Part shown: piece by piece, positions 27,643-37,622 of the stretch
Layout of the letters: each line of letters starts with the position of its first letter
Numbering within the stretch: the stretch's first letter is position 1
Origin: Flammeovirga sp. EKP202
GTDB taxonomy: Bacteria > Bacteroidota > Bacteroidia > Cytophagales > Flammeovirgaceae
DNA length: 63,017 bases
Reading direction: 5' to 3'
Assembly (NCBI RefSeq): GCF_014534745.1
Contig: NZ_JACVVP010000043.1
Span: forward strand, 1-63,017
Notes under the pieces: generated by a model
Databases searched by the model: none
Seen by the model: only the letters and a program-made list of their open reading frames with translations
Told to the model about the DNA's origin: nothing
Program-made: the position numbers and the translations under genes

Positions 27643-28479
27643 TTATTCTGAAAAATGATCTAAAACGTAATCAATTGCAGTTTGCATATTTTCTGACAAA
27701 GTATCCTCCGTCCAAGGGTGTTTTGTATTAAAAGTATGCGATGCTCCTTCAATTGTTTTACAGATAGATGTAGGGTTTAATTGATGTAAAAAGTCCATAG
27801 CTTTGATTGGTACCGTCTCATCCTGATCACCATGAATATGAAGAATAGGCTGCGTAACTGTTGGTAGTACTTTCATCATGGATAAGCGCTCTTCATGAGC
27901 ATAATAATCTTCCACTGCTTGATAATACAATGGTAACTCCTCATTGGTTCTTCCGTTGACAACATGAATCACACCTTCCTTCTTCCAATGTTCCACTGTC
28001 TCTTCTGAGAAAGTATTGACTTGAGGAATAGAAGCCAAAGTAGCCACCTTTTTGATACGCTCATCTTCGGCAGTTTTCAGTAATACTACACCACCACCAC
28101 GGCTATGTCCTAAAAGATAGAGTTTTGATAAATCAATGGTTCCGATAGGACATTCATCACTATGCAACCAATCAATCAACACGCCTAAATCATCCAATTC
28201 TTTGCTAAAATTATTATTACCAAAAGCTTCATGATCCGTCACTTCAAAAGGGTAATCTACCGTAGTGCCATCAGAACTGAAGTTTAATTTGACACAGCAA
28301 TAGCCATTGTTCGCAAATTGGTCAGCGATTACATTAAAGGCACCCCAATCTTTGAAACCTTTAAAACCATGAACTAGAATGACAGTTGGCTTTTTAGTAT
28401 GATTAGCAATCCATCTTGCGTCTGCCACAAAACGTCTGTTGTTATGCTTAGAGGTGAGTACAAATTCTATCTTTTTCAT
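27643..28479 (-). CDS. Alpha/beta hydrolase
   Basis: The ATG at 28479 is preferred over a TTG two codons upstream. The 278-residue protein has the oxyanion segment VHGFKGFKDWG, the nucleophile elbow GHSRGGG, an acid in HGDQDETVP and a late His in GASHTFN. This is a complete dienelactone-hydrolase or BAAT-like esterase triad. The substrate is unknown. It is the first gene of the operon hydrolase, yigZ-like, cysZ-like, lipoprotein. A TATTTTTG box ends 3 bp upstream of the ATG, so it may be translated from a leaderless message. Confidence 0.82.
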   Translation of the reverse strand: MKKIEFVLTSKHNNRRFVADARWIANHTKKPTVILVHGFKGFKDWGAFNVIADQFANNGYCCVKLNFSSDGTTVDYPFEVTDHEAFGNNNFSKELDDLGVLIDWLHSDECPIGTIDLSKLYLLGHSRGGGVVLLKTAEDERIKKVATLASIPQVNTFSEETVEHWKKEGVIHVVNGRTNEELPLYYQAVEDYYAHEERLSMMKVLPTVTQPILHIHGDQDETVPIKAMDFLHQLNPTSICKTIEGASHTFNTKHPWTEDTLSENMQTAIDYVLDHFSE

Positions 28480-28831
28480 ATTCAAAAATAGGAAAATCTT
28501 AATGCGGATAAAAGAATGAGAACTTTTCTATTGGCAGGAATTGAAAAATATTATGACTGACAAAAATCAAGAGAACTGTTGTTTTAAAAGAATATCATGT
28601 GTCAGTTTTTCAGCTAATAACATTGTGAATTTATGGATTAACCACCCCTTTTGTATTAGGGGAATAAGAATTCTTTTTATGATATTATTTGAATTTTTGG
28701 TTGTAATAATAAGGTAATCAATGAGGTATGAATTATCTCTTCGGTGAAATTGTTACAATTATCTGTAATTGTGTTAAGGAGAAAGCTATTAAAAATAGGA
28801 CCTTTGAATTAGACAAAAACAAAAAATAAAA
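28480..28831. other. Divergent intergenic region, no gene
   Basis: It separates the hydrolase operon and the SDR gene. It contains the -7 box TATTTTTG (28483-28490, minus strand) and a short CCCCT/AGGGG inverted repeat near 28647-28663. No small coding frame or RNA gene was recognised. Confidence 0.5.
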
Positions 28832-29800
28832 ATGGCAAATAAAAACGTAATCTTTTGTGATCCAAAGTATTTGGAAAAGGACCTAAGTGGTAAAACATAT
28901 ATAGTTACAGGAGCAAATTCAGGAGTTGGTTTCGAAACTACCCAGCAATTGGTAAAACAAGGTGCTCATGTAGTAATGGCATGTAGAAGAGTGGATGCAG
29001 GAAATGAAGTGGCTCAACCTTTTTCAACACTAAAAGGAAGTTATGAAGTGATTAAGTGCGACTTAGCAGATCTTCAATCTGTTCGTGATTTTGTTGATGC
29101 CTTTCTTTCCAAACATTCTAAATTAGACGGTTTAGCTTGTAATGCTGGAATGGTCAACATGGAGAATACACCAAAATATACCAAGGACGGTTTCGAAATC
29201 ACTATGGCAGCAAGTTTTTATGGACATTTCCTTTTAACCGAACTATTATTAGAGACTTTAAAAAATACTACCAATTCCCGAATGTTGATCTTGTCTTCAG
29301 TGGTACATGCAGGAAGTAAAAAGAAAAGACATCAGCTTCATTTTGATGATTTAGAGTGGAAGAACAGAAAATACAATAATTTTGATGCCTACAGCGAGGC
29401 AAAATTGGCATCAATATTATATGCCAAAGAACTAGCAGAGCGATTAAAAGAGACAAGTGTGACTACTTATTCTGTTCATCCAGGCTGGGCAAGATCAAAT
29501 TTCGGGTCAGGAGGTAGTGCATTGATCAGAGGGATTATGGCACTTACAAAACCATTTGTGACCATGTTAAACTTCAGTGATAGTAGTTGGGAATCAGCAC
29601 AAACATCATTACATTGTTTATTGTCTGATGAAGCTCCAAAACATTCAGGAAGATACTTTAGCCAACATAGTGTACTATACAGTGATAAAGAGTGTAGAAA
29701 AGGAGGTTGGCCAATGCAATCACCTAACCCTAATGCTGATAATATGAATGATGCTAAGAAAATGGTAGGAATTACAAGAGGGTTAGTAGGTCTAAATTAA
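28832..29800 (+). CDS. Short-chain dehydrogenase/reductase
   Basis: The 322-residue SDR of the long retinol-dehydrogenase or protochlorophyllide-reductase-like type has TGANSGVG (cofactor loop), CNAGMV and YSEAK (catalytic Tyr and Lys). It shares the DLADLQSVRDF segment with the SDR at 15097-16011. It is followed after 8 bp by an AraC-type regulator on the same strand, so the regulator and enzyme probably form one unit. The substrate is unknown. Confidence 0.82.
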   Translation: MANKNVIFCDPKYLEKDLSGKTYIVTGANSGVGFETTQQLVKQGAHVVMACRRVDAGNEVAQPFSTLKGSYEVIKCDLADLQSVRDFVDAFLSKHSKLDGLACNAGMVNMENTPKYTKDGFEITMAASFYGHFLLTELLLETLKNTTNSRMLILSSVVHAGSKKKRHQLHFDDLEWKNRKYNNFDAYSEAKLASILYAKELAERLKETSVTTYSVHPGWARSNFGSGGSALIRGIMALTKPFVTMLNFSDSSWESAQTSLHCLLSDEAPKHSGRYFSQHSVLYSDKECRKGGWPMQSPNPNADNMNDAKKMVGITRGLVGLN

Positions 29801-29808
29801 AAAATGAT

Positions 29809-30726
29809 ATGTCTGATATTCTAAAAATTAAAAGTATTTCTCAGTTTCATGAAATACTAGGATTGCCAGCCCCTGAACATCCTTTGATTAGTTTTATCCA
29901 TGAAAAGGTATTGCATAGAGATGATTTGGATGAGTCATTGTTTGGTATACGTTTCTCTTCATCCATGTATACTATTATGTACAAGGATAAGGTAAGTGGG
30001 TCTTTAGGTTATGGTCGTAATTCATATGATTTTCAGGAAGGGACATTGATTTTTTCTAGTCCTAACCAAGTATTCACATCGCCCGAAAAAGAGGATTTGA
30101 ACGGACACGATGGCTGGACACTTGTGTTCCACCCTGACTTACTCCTTAAATCCAATTTATCGGATCAAATGGATAGTTATACTTATTTTAACTATGAAGT
30201 GACTGAAGCACTTCACTTATCACAAAAAGAAGAGGAGTTTATATTTCATATCACCAAGCAAATACAATTAGAATATTCTCAGAACATTGATAAACATAGT
30301 CAAAATCTTATTATCTCTAATTTAGAATTACTTCTTAATTATTGTATGCGATTTTATGACAGGCAATTTTATACTAGGTCAAATATGAATAACGATTTGG
30401 TATCAGAATTTGAATCAAAGTTAAAATCGTATTTCAAATCTGAACAAATCATTAAAAGTGGTCTTCCTACTTCCAATTACTTTGGAAAAGAACTGAATAT
30501 GTCACCTAACTATTTAAGTGATTTATTAAAGAAAGAAACAGGCAATGGTATTAAGGAACATATTGATGCCTATGTTGTGAGGAAGGCTAAAAATATACTA
30601 TTAAGTTCAAGCCAATCTGTTGGTGAAATAGCTTTCAGTTTAGGTTTTGAATACCCTCAGAGTTTTACGAGGATGTTCAAAAAGAAAACAGGCTATAGCC
30701 CCAACGAATATAGAGCGATGAATTAA
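29809..30726 (+). CDS. AraC-family transcriptional regulator
   Basis: The 305-residue protein has a variable N-terminal sensor part (cupin-like, 1-190) and a C-terminal double HTH of the AraC/XylS type. The usual GEIAFSLGFEYPQSFTRMF and FKKKTGYSPNEYR motifs end near residue 304. It starts 8 bp after the SDR gene. A likely target is this SDR operon or related genes; no operator could be identified. Confidence 0.88.
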   Translation: MSDILKIKSISQFHEILGLPAPEHPLISFIHEKVLHRDDLDESLFGIRFSSSMYTIMYKDKVSGSLGYGRNSYDFQEGTLIFSSPNQVFTSPEKEDLNGHDGWTLVFHPDLLLKSNLSDQMDSYTYFNYEVTEALHLSQKEEEFIFHITKQIQLEYSQNIDKHSQNLIISNLELLLNYCMRFYDRQFYTRSNMNNDLVSEFESKLKSYFKSEQIIKSGLPTSNYFGKELNMSPNYLSDLLKKETGNGIKEHIDAYVVRKAKNILLSSSQSVGEIAFSLGFEYPQSFTRMFKKKTGYSPNEYRAMN

Positions 30727-30785
30727 TCAAAGAGCTTGACACTTACTCATAAGAAGAACAGTGTCTCCTTGAATCAATCAATAAA

Positions 30786-30822
30786 AAGGCCTTTAACTTT
30801 CATGAAAATGAAGTTTTGGCCT
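30786..30822. other. Hairpin after the AraC-type gene
   Basis: AAGGCC and AACTTTCAT pair with ATGAAGTT and GGCCTT around a 3-nt bulge, but no T-run follows. It may be a weak terminator. Confidence 0.35.
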
Positions 30823-30954
30823 TGCTTCTCACGTTAGAGTTTATGTAAAGTTAGAATTCAAGACTTATAAAAATGGATTTTGTTAGTTAACGAAAACTTA
30901 GTTTGCAATATACTTGGTGTGGAATTTTTTTAATTCATATTAACCATAGTTTTG

Positions 30955-31776
30955 ATGGGGAAAACAATATTAATCACGGGTTGTAGTACCGGAATTGGCC
31001 GTATGGCAACCAAATATTTTCATCAGAAAGGGTGGAATGTGGTAGCAACAATTCGATCAAACCCTGAAAAAGATGAAGAGTTAAATGCATTAGAAAATGT
31101 ACTTGTTGTAACCTTGGATGTTACGAAGGAGGAAAGCATTAAGGAAGCTGTAACTACAGCCATTGATTGGTTTGGAAAAATTGATGTCTTGGTCAATAAT
31201 GCCGGATATGGCTCTTATGGACTTTTGGAGTCAACCCCTGAAAAGGCTATCAAAATGCAATTTGATGTAAATGTATTAGGAACGTTATTGGTTTCAAAGC
31301 ATGTAATTCCTCATATGAGAAAGGAAAGTGAGGGAACAATCATCAATATATCTTCAATGGGAGGAAAAATAACATTTCCGTTAGGTACGTTATACCATGG
31401 TTCCAAATTCGCCGTAGAAGGATTGTCAGAAGCATTATCTTTTGAATTGGAAGCTTTGGGAATAAAGGTGAAAATGATTGAACCAGGAATGATCAATACT
31501 AATTTTGAAAAAACAGTAATGAGAAACCTCCATTTTGATCTGTCACTTCAAGAATATGGAGAATTTGTTCAAAGGGTACTATCAGGGATGAAGTATGTAG
31601 GAAGCAGTAGTTCTGAACCTATTATCGTCGCAGAAAAAATATTTGAAGCAGCTACAGACGGAAAAAAACAGTTAAGATACATCGCCGGTCCAGATGCTGA
31701 AGAAATTATTGCCACACGAAAACAATTAGATGATGATGCATATATGGTAATGATGAAACAGCAGATGGGGCTATAG
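30955..31776 (+). CDS. Short-chain dehydrogenase/reductase
   Basis: The ATG at 30955 is used; a TTG just before it is less likely. The 273-residue classical SDR has TGCSTGIG, NNAGYG and YHGSK (catalytic Tyr and Lys), with a C-terminal segment (KVKMIEPGMINTNF) typical of SDRs annotated as oxidoreductases of the 17-beta-HSD-like group. The substrate is unknown. It ends in a strong terminator. Confidence 0.85.
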   Translation: MGKTILITGCSTGIGRMATKYFHQKGWNVVATIRSNPEKDEELNALENVLVVTLDVTKEESIKEAVTTAIDWFGKIDVLVNNAGYGSYGLLESTPEKAIKMQFDVNVLGTLLVSKHVIPHMRKESEGTIINISSMGGKITFPLGTLYHGSKFAVEGLSEALSFELEALGIKVKMIEPGMINTNFEKTVMRNLHFDLSLQEYGEFVQRVLSGMKYVGSSSSEPIIVAEKIFEAATDGKKQLRYIAGPDAEEIIATRKQLDDDAYMVMMKQQMGL

Positions 31777-31806
31777 ATGGATAGAGTAAGTCGTGATTAT
31801 ATATCT

Positions 31807-31839
31807 GCCTAGTTCGTGTCAAAACGGACTAGGCTTTTT
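31807..31839 (+). terminator. Terminator of the SDR gene
   Basis: GCCTAGTTCG (31807-31816) pairs with CGGACTAGGC (31825-31834), one GU pair, followed by T5. Confidence 0.88.
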
Positions 31840-31972
31840 GTCTTACATTTATTTTTGTAAATAACATTGCTCTACATTAAAGACTTTCCTATTTTAAAGT
31901 CTAAATAGTAAACTAAAAGTATGATAAGATTTATTTTTGTGTCGATCTTTTTATTTACTTCTTACAGTAATT

Positions 31973-32932
31973 ATGCTTAGAAACTTATTTTTGGAAGTCT
32001 TCTTCATTATCATCATACTCCTATTGATAAGTAATTCGGTGTATTCTCAAATTATTAAATCAGACTCATTAGACCTTAAAAAAATAAGGTTGATTGATGA
32101 ACTGTTTTATGAATACTATAAAGTACTCATATCAGATCAGCAAAATAAAGTTTTCATCAATAGAAAAATTAAGGCCTATCAAGCATTTTTAGAAAACAAT
32201 AAAGGTTCATGTTATACACCTTATGTATTGTATGAATTAGGAGCTTATTACAAATGGAATCAAGAAACTGAAAAAGCAATAGCATACCTAAATAAAGCAA
32301 TCACAACAACAACGGATTTTAACTATAAAGTAACTGATAATTATCCTATTCTAGTGTATTGGCAGAATAGCTCTCTTCGTAATTCTTTTGAGTATAATTT
32401 ACCGAAAGTCAAACATCAATCCTATTATACTTTGAGTCGGATATGTATTGAAAATAAGCAGTTTGAAGAAGCCCTAAGTTGGTTAGATTCTGCCGATTTA
32501 TATCCAACTTTAAATCCAGATTGTTATCGTGATGAAGTTTCTTTTATAGAGGATAAAATTGAGATTTATTATGGTTTGAAAGACTTTAAAAAAGTAGATG
32601 AATTATTACAATACAAATATTTTGATCTTATGTTTGAGGAAGCCGATACCACTAATATTATAGCCGGTAAAACACTAAAAGAAGTATATCCTAAAGCATA
32701 CTTGAAAAAGCATTTTATAGACCCGATTCAGAATATAAGTGATGTAAAAGAGGATTTATCTCTTTTAGGTGAAGAACAGGACCTTTGGGATAATTTGCAT
32801 ATTTATTATTCAGATGAGACTGATAAAGTGAAATCAATCAAAGAGTTAAATGAAGTCTTGAAAATTTGTAAGAGAGATCTGATCTCTTCTTATTTATATA
32901 AAACTATTGAGGAATATGTTTACAGTAAATGA
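31973..32932 (+). CDS. Secreted TPR-like protein of unknown function
   Basis: From the ATG at 31973 the product has 319 residues with a signal peptide opening MLRNLFLEVFF and a probable cut after VYS. The mature part has helix-pair repeats of TPR character (YELGAYYKWNQETEKAIAYLNKAI, then FEEALSWLDSADLY). No enzymatic motif is seen. A 19-codon frame with signal-peptide-like sequence precedes it, and its TAG stop overlaps this start region. It lies 44 bp upstream of the LAS peptidase gene. Confidence 0.65.
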   Translation: MLRNLFLEVFFIIIILLLISNSVYSQIIKSDSLDLKKIRLIDELFYEYYKVLISDQQNKVFINRKIKAYQAFLENNKGSCYTPYVLYELGAYYKWNQETEKAIAYLNKAITTTTDFNYKVTDNYPILVYWQNSSLRNSFEYNLPKVKHQSYYTLSRICIENKQFEEALSWLDSADLYPTLNPDCYRDEVSFIEDKIEIYYGLKDFKKVDELLQYKYFDLMFEEADTTNIIAGKTLKEVYPKAYLKKHFIDPIQNISDVKEDLSLLGEEQDLWDNLHIYYSDETDKVKSIKELNEVLKICKRDLISSYLYKTIEEYVYSK

Positions 32933-32976
32933 AATTTCAGTGATTTATTCTTCTCCAAAAATTAACATAACAAACA

Positions 32977-33774
32977 ATGAAACAAACTTTTAAAATATTC
33001 CTTTATTTCCTCTTCATTATTTTCCTTACAGCTATTACACAAATAGGAGGAATCGTTTACCTGCTCTTTTTAGTAGTGATCTATTTTTTGAAAACGAAAA
33101 ATACACTTTTGAAGGTAGTTGTATTCAGTATGCTCTACTTATTTTTTATTTATGTGATCGTACCGCCAATAGCAAGATGGCAGGGCAGAGAACCAGTAGT
33201 TACTACTGAAAATATTTCTCCAACAAATTATATGACGGTGCTGTTGAACAGGAATTATGTAGTGCCTGAGATGAATACACTTTTATTGAATACTGCCAAA
33301 CAATTAGAAGGAACAAAGATTAAAATAAAGTACCTAGATGCTTGTTTTCCTTTTGTCAACGGGTTTCCGTTATTGCCTCATTTAAGTCACAATGACGGAA
33401 GAAAGTTAGACCTTTCATTAGTCTATGAAAACCAAGAAAAAAAGATTACAGATTTACAAAAATCAATCAGTGGTTATGGTGTGTACGAAGAGGTCAAAAA
33501 AGGGGAATGGGATCAACCTGCAAAATGTTTAGAAGCAGGTAATTTTCAATATGATTTTCCACAATATCTCACCTTTGGAAGCATCAATAAGGAGCTGGTA
33601 TTTTCAAATAGTGGGAATAGAAAACTAGTTAATATTTTATTAGCTCAGCCTAATTTAGGTAAATTGTTTATAGAGCCTCATTTAAAACAACGTCTGAAGT
33701 TGAATCACCCTAAAGTACGTTTTCATGGTTGTAGAGCAGTGAGGCACGATGATCATATTCATATACAATTATAA
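32977..33774 (+). CDS. Membrane-anchored LAS-type (M15/M74-like) peptidase
   Basis: The 265-residue protein has two N-terminal hydrophobic segments (about 5-37 and 45-65). The catalytic region shows HNDGRKLD (H-x6-D, zinc ligands) and near the end RHDDHIHIQ (H-x-H ligand with the conserved Asp). This is the LAS-family pattern of D,D- or L,D-peptidoglycan peptidases such as MepA and VanY. It should cleave peptidoglycan crosslinks on the periplasmic side of the membrane. It is followed 10 bp later by a CPBP protease gene on the same strand. Confidence 0.72.
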   Translation: MKQTFKIFLYFLFIIFLTAITQIGGIVYLLFLVVIYFLKTKNTLLKVVVFSMLYLFFIYVIVPPIARWQGREPVVTTENISPTNYMTVLLNRNYVVPEMNTLLLNTAKQLEGTKIKIKYLDACFPFVNGFPLLPHLSHNDGRKLDLSLVYENQEKKITDLQKSISGYGVYEEVKKGEWDQPAKCLEAGNFQYDFPQYLTFGSINKELVFSNSGNRKLVNILLAQPNLGKLFIEPHLKQRLKLNHPKVRFHGCRAVRHDDHIHIQL

Positions 33775-33784
33775 TATTTAAGTA

Positions 33785-34528
33785 ATGAACACAACTCCAA
33801 AACTAACAAGAAACCCCAATGTCAAATTAAACTGGGCGACGGGATTGACTTTGGTATTATTTATCTGTGTATCTCGGTTTATTTTGGTGCTCAATGCCAA
33901 TGAAACCGCCAACTACAGTGCCATTGGAGGAATTATGTTTTTTTCTGCTATTCTTCCTTTTATGACCCTAACCAAGCAAGGTTTGAAAGCGATAGGTATC
34001 GTAAAGACCAATAAGTTTGGGATGCTGTTTCTAGCTTTGATTTTAGGAATTGGAGCAAGTCTGATATTGTATGTTTTAGGGGTGATGTTGTATGGAGGAA
34101 GTATCGAAAATTGGTATGTGTACATAGGAAAGTCTTACAATATTCCAGTAGGAATTTCGGGTGATGATAAGCTGATTTTGTTTACAGTAATGGCGATAAC
34201 AGGAATGATTTTTAGCCCGATTGGTGAAGAGTTCTTCTTTAGAGGAATAGTGCATTATGCCTTTGCTCAATCATTAGATGACAAAAGAGCCTCATATATT
34301 GATAGTTCAGCTTTTGCCTTGACGCATATTTCACACTTTGGATATATCTATTACAATTCAGAATGGATATTCTTACCGTTCCCTACTCTTTTGTGGGTAA
34401 TCAGTATGTTTTTGGTGAGTCTCTTATTTTTTCAAATGAAAAAGAAAACCCAATCGATATGGGGAGCAGTGCTTTGTCATTCTGGGTTTAATTTAGGGAT
34501 GATATACTGTATTTTTTATTTGTTATAG
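33785..34528 (+). CDS. CPBP-family intramembrane metalloprotease
   Basis: The 247-residue polytopic protein has about six to seven membrane helices. The three catalytic motifs are present: EEFFFRG (E-E-x3-R), a His pair in THISHFGY, and CHSGFN (H-x3-N). CPBP (Abi) proteases are related to the eukaryotic CAAX prenyl protease Rce1; bacterial roles include bacteriocin self-immunity and signalling. It is the end of a small plus-strand run with the LAS peptidase. Confidence 0.85.
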   Translation: MNTTPKLTRNPNVKLNWATGLTLVLFICVSRFILVLNANETANYSAIGGIMFFSAILPFMTLTKQGLKAIGIVKTNKFGMLFLALILGIGASLILYVLGVMLYGGSIENWYVYIGKSYNIPVGISGDDKLILFTVMAITGMIFSPIGEEFFFRGIVHYAFAQSLDDKRASYIDSSAFALTHISHFGYIYYNSEWIFLPFPTLLWVISMFLVSLLFFQMKKKTQSIWGAVLCHSGFNLGMIYCIFYLL

Positions 34529-34823
34529 TAGGTTAGCTGAAATTGTTCATTAAAAACCGTCCATAATCGAACAAAGTGATTGGAATCGATACATTAAAAA
34601 TAAGATTAAAAAATTAATTAAAAGTGTAATATATTGATAGTTAGGTGTTTGTGGTTTTTAGGTCCGTTTTTGAATTATAATTGGTACAGTGTCAAATATA
34701 TAGTATTAGTAGTTTAGCATTAGAGAACATTACGTTTATAATGTAAAAATTAAAAGTAATAAATAGTTACACGTTATTAGAAGAAGGGATGAGTGTTTCA
34801 CCAAACTTTCTTAATTTAGTCCT
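34529..34823. other. Intergenic stretch without gene
   Basis: AT-rich sequence between the convergent CPBP and parE genes. Apart from the shared terminator that follows, nothing was recognised. Confidence 0.5.
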
Positions 34824-34868
34824 AAAAAAAGAGGTAGGTATCTTTTAAGATTCCTACCTCTTTTTGAT
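34824..34868 (-). terminator. Terminator of parE, probably bidirectional
   Basis: A long stem of about 19 bp (AAAAAGAGGTAGGTATCTT with its near-complement) has A-rich left and T-rich right flanks, so it can end transcription from either side. It lies 17 bp beyond the parE stop. Confidence 0.9.
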
Positions 34869-34884
34869 TGTAGTGGATTGCAAT

Positions 34885-36750
34885 TTAGCTTGCTTCCTCT
34901 ACTTCATCTCTTTCCACGCGAAGGTTATCAATGATAAAGCGTTGACGGTCCATGGTGTTTTTACCCATATAGTACTGAAGCAATTGTTTAGTATTGCTGT
35001 CCTCACTCATAATTACAGGTTCCAATCGGATGTCCTCACCAATAAAACCGCTGAACTCATCAGGGGAAATCTCACCAAGACCCTTAAAACGAGTAATCTC
35101 AGGCTTGTTTCCTAATTCATTGATGGCTTTAACACGCTCTTCATCAGAATAACAGTAAATGGTTTTCTTCTTGTTTCTAACTCTGAAAAGTGGTGTCTCA
35201 AGGATATAAACGTGTCCTTTTTCTACCAAATCAGGAAAGAACTGTAGGAAGAAAGTCAAGATCAACAAACGGATGTGCATACCGTCCACATCGGCATCGG
35301 TAGCAATCACCACTCTGTTGTATCTTAATCCATCAATTCCGTCTTCAATATTCAAGGCGTGTTGCAGGAGGTTGAATTCTTCGTTTTCGTACACCACTTT
35401 TTTAGTCAAACCAAAAGAGTTTAGTGGCTTACCTCTCAAACTGAATACTGCTTGAGATTGTACGTCACGAGATTTAGTAATACTACCACTTGCTGAGTCA
35501 CCCTCGGTAATAAACAGTGTTGTATTTCTTTTATCTTCTTCCTCACCTTTTTTATCGTTGAAGTGCTTACGGCAATCTCTCAACTTTTTATTGTGAAGAT
35601 TGGCCTTTTTCGCTCTTTCGTTGGCAATTTTCTTTACACCTGCAATTTCCTTACGCTCACGTTCCGATTGTTGGATACGCTTTAATAAAGCTTGAGCAAC
35701 TTCAGCATTTTTATGTAAGAAGTTATCCAGTACTTTATGAACATATTCATTGACAAATGTTCTTAATGTAGGGCCGTCAGGAGCAATGTGAGTAGAACCT
35801 AATTTTGTTTTAGTCTGAGATTCGAAAACAGGCTCTTGTACTCTTACAGAAACAGCACCTACAATAGAGGCTCTGATATCAGCCGCATCAAAGTTCTTTC
35901 CGAAGAAATCACGAACAGTCTTTACAATCGCCTCACGGAATGCAGATAAGTGCGTACCGCCTTGCGTTGTATTCTGGCCATTGACAAAAGAGTGGTAGTT
36001 TTCACCGTATTGGTTAGAGTGTGTGAAAGCAAACTCTATGTCCTCTCCTTTGAAGTGAATGATAGGGTAGCGGATTTGTTCCGCATTTGTTTTTCTTTCT
36101 AAAAGATCACGAAGACCATTTTTAGAAAGATACATTTTATCATTAAGTTTTAATGATAAACCCGAATTAAGGTAAGCGTAGTTCCAGAATAAATCATCTA
36201 GGTAATCTGGAAGGAAACGGTAGTTTTTAAAAATAGTAGGGTCAGGTTTGAAGTAAACCGTTGTGCCGTTCTTTTCATTTGATTTTGCTATTGGAAAATC
36301 AGTTGTCAATTTACCAGCCTCAAACTCGGCCACTTTTTTCTCTCCATTTCTTACTGATTGTACTCTAAAGAAATTAGAAAGAGCGTTGACCGCTTTTGTA
36401 CCCACACCGTTCAAACCTACAGATTTTTGGAAGGCGTTGGAATCGTATTTTGCACCTGTATTGATTTTGGACACACAGTCGATCACTTTCCCCAATGGAA
36501 TACCTCTACCGTAATCTTTTACCAAAACGGCACCTTCGTCAACGGTAACATCAATCTGCTTACCGAATCCCATCATGTGTTCGTCGATACTGTTGTCCAC
36601 CACTTCTTTAACAAGGACGTATATACCATCATCAGGAGCCGAACCGTCTCCTAATTTACCGATATACATACCCGGTCTTAAGCGTATATGATCACGAGGG
36701 TCCAGTGATTTAATACTGCTCTCGTCATAATTATGTGTAGTATCTGCCAT
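34885..36750 (-). CDS. parE: DNA topoisomerase IV subunit B (ParE)
   Basis: The 621-residue type II topoisomerase ATPase subunit has the GHKL motifs [11 protein letters not shown] and [11 protein letters not shown] (N-terminal ATPase), and later [14 protein letters not shown]. The TOPRIM domain carries EGDSASG and [10 protein letters not shown]. Length and the [31 protein letters not shown] opening fit ParE of Bacteroidota better than GyrB, which is longer. It works with ParC to decatenate replicated chromosomes. The parC partner is not in the window. Confidence 0.9.
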   Translation of the reverse strand: MADTTHNYDESSIKSLDPRDHIRLRPGMYIGKLGDGSAPDDGIYVLVKEVVDNSIDEHMMGFGKQIDVTVDEGAVLVKDYGRGIPLGKVIDCVSKINTGAKYDSNAFQKSVGLNGVGTKAVNALSNFFRVQSVRNGEKKVAEFEAGKLTTDFPIAKSNEKNGTTVYFKPDPTIFKNYRFLPDYLDDLFWNYAYLNSGLSLKLNDKMYLSKNGLRDLLERKTNAEQIRYPIIHFKGEDIEFAFTHSNQYGENYHSFVNGQNTTQGGTHLSAFREAIVKTVRDFFGKNFDAADIRASIVGAVSVRVQEPVFESQTKTKLGSTHIAPDGPTLRTFVNEYVHKVLDNFLHKNAEVAQALLKRIQQSERERKEIAGVKKIANERAKKANLHNKKLRDCRKHFNDKKGEEEDKRNTTLFITEGDSASGSITKSRDVQSQAVFSLRGKPLNSFGLTKKVVYENEEFNLLQHALNIEDGIDGLRYNRVVIATDADVDGMHIRLLILTFFLQFFPDLVEKGHVYILETPLFRVRNKKKTIYCYSDEERVKAINELGNKPEITRFKGLGEISPDEFSGFIGEDIRLEPVIMSEDSNTKQLLQYYMGKNTMDRQRFIIDNLRVERDEVEEAS

Positions 36751-36911
36751 ATCTCGTTATGCTTTCTCCACAATAATAGTTCTTAAATTAAACAAAATGA
36801 ACCTATGATGGTTAATTTGTCTTATTTTTAATCATTCATGATAGTAAATTATCAAAATTTGATCAAAAAAAGTATAGAACTTAAAATTATGCTGAATTTA
36901 AAAAAAAGCTT

Positions 36912-37406
36912 TTACTCTCCCAAACGTCTGATATCAACCAATCGGTCTTTCCAGTAAGGAGAATAGGCCACTTCTTTTACGCCATCTTTTGAAGAAGTAT
37001 AGATAAAGTTGAAACCTTGTTTTGTGATTTTAGAAATAATGCCACAATTCGATACTTGATTACTTCCTTTACGTTGGCTAAAGAATACAAGATCACCCGC
37101 TTGAGGTTGATCCGCTGCTACTTTTGCACCTTGTCTTGCTTGTTCACGGCTGATTCTAGCTAATTTTACACCTGAAGCTTGCCACGACATCATCGTTAAG
37201 CCACTTGCGTCAATTCCTTCTTTTGAGTTACCGCCTGATTTGTAAGGAGTACCAATAAAGTCTCTTGCTGTAACTACTGCTAATTCTGCTTTTTCTGTTT
37301 GTGATTTTCCGTCAGTATTAGCTTCGCCCTCTTGCGAAGAAGTGCCACATGAAATGATAAATAAGGATAAGCAGAGGGAAATAATAATTTTTAAATGCTG
37401 ATTCAT
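36912..37406 (-). CDS. NlpC/P60-like lipoprotein lacking its catalytic residues
   Basis: The 164-residue protein has a lipobox FIISC and an NlpC/P60 domain. It lines up well with the paralogue at 37623-38258, but every catalytic position is changed: GIDASG has Ala67 where Cys is expected, SNCGI has Cys121 where His is expected, and IYTSS has Tyr136 where the third polar residue is His in the paralogue. It therefore cannot act as a Cys peptidase by the usual mechanism and may bind peptidoglycan or regulate the active paralogue. A TACTTTTG box (37458-37465, minus strand) lies upstream. Confidence 0.82.
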   Translation of the reverse strand: MNQHLKIIISLCLSLFIISCGTSSQEGEANTDGKSQTEKAELAVVTARDFIGTPYKSGGNSKEGIDASGLTMMSWQASGVKLARISREQARQGAKVAADQPQAGDLVFFSQRKGSNQVSNCGIISKITKQGFNFIYTSSKDGVKEVAYSPYWKDRLVDIRRLGE

Positions 37407-37457
37407 TGTTCGATTGTTATATTAAAAAATTTGCTTTAAAATGTATAAGTACTAAGA

Positions 37458-37465
37458 CAAAAGTA
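37458..37465 (-). promoter_or_regulatory. Candidate -7 box upstream of the dead NlpC/P60 gene
   Basis: On the minus strand this reads TACTTTTG, an exact match to TAnnTTTG, about 50 bp upstream of the start codon. No TTTG element is found 20 bp further upstream. Confidence 0.3.
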
Positions 37466-37622
37466 TTTAATACTATGTTTATTGTTTTGTGATTACTTCT
37501 TTCCAAAAAAACTAAATAAAACCACTGTTCATACGTTTTTTAGCATTGTACTCACAAAAAATAAATTAGAATTAACTATGATCTATTTTTGATTTACTAC
37601 TTATGCAATTTTTGTACATAGT

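Noticed and set aside
30947-30954. TAGTTTTG as a promoter for the SDR at 30955
   Set aside because: The box touches the ATG, so transcription would begin inside the gene, and no upstream TTTG box lies at the right spacing.
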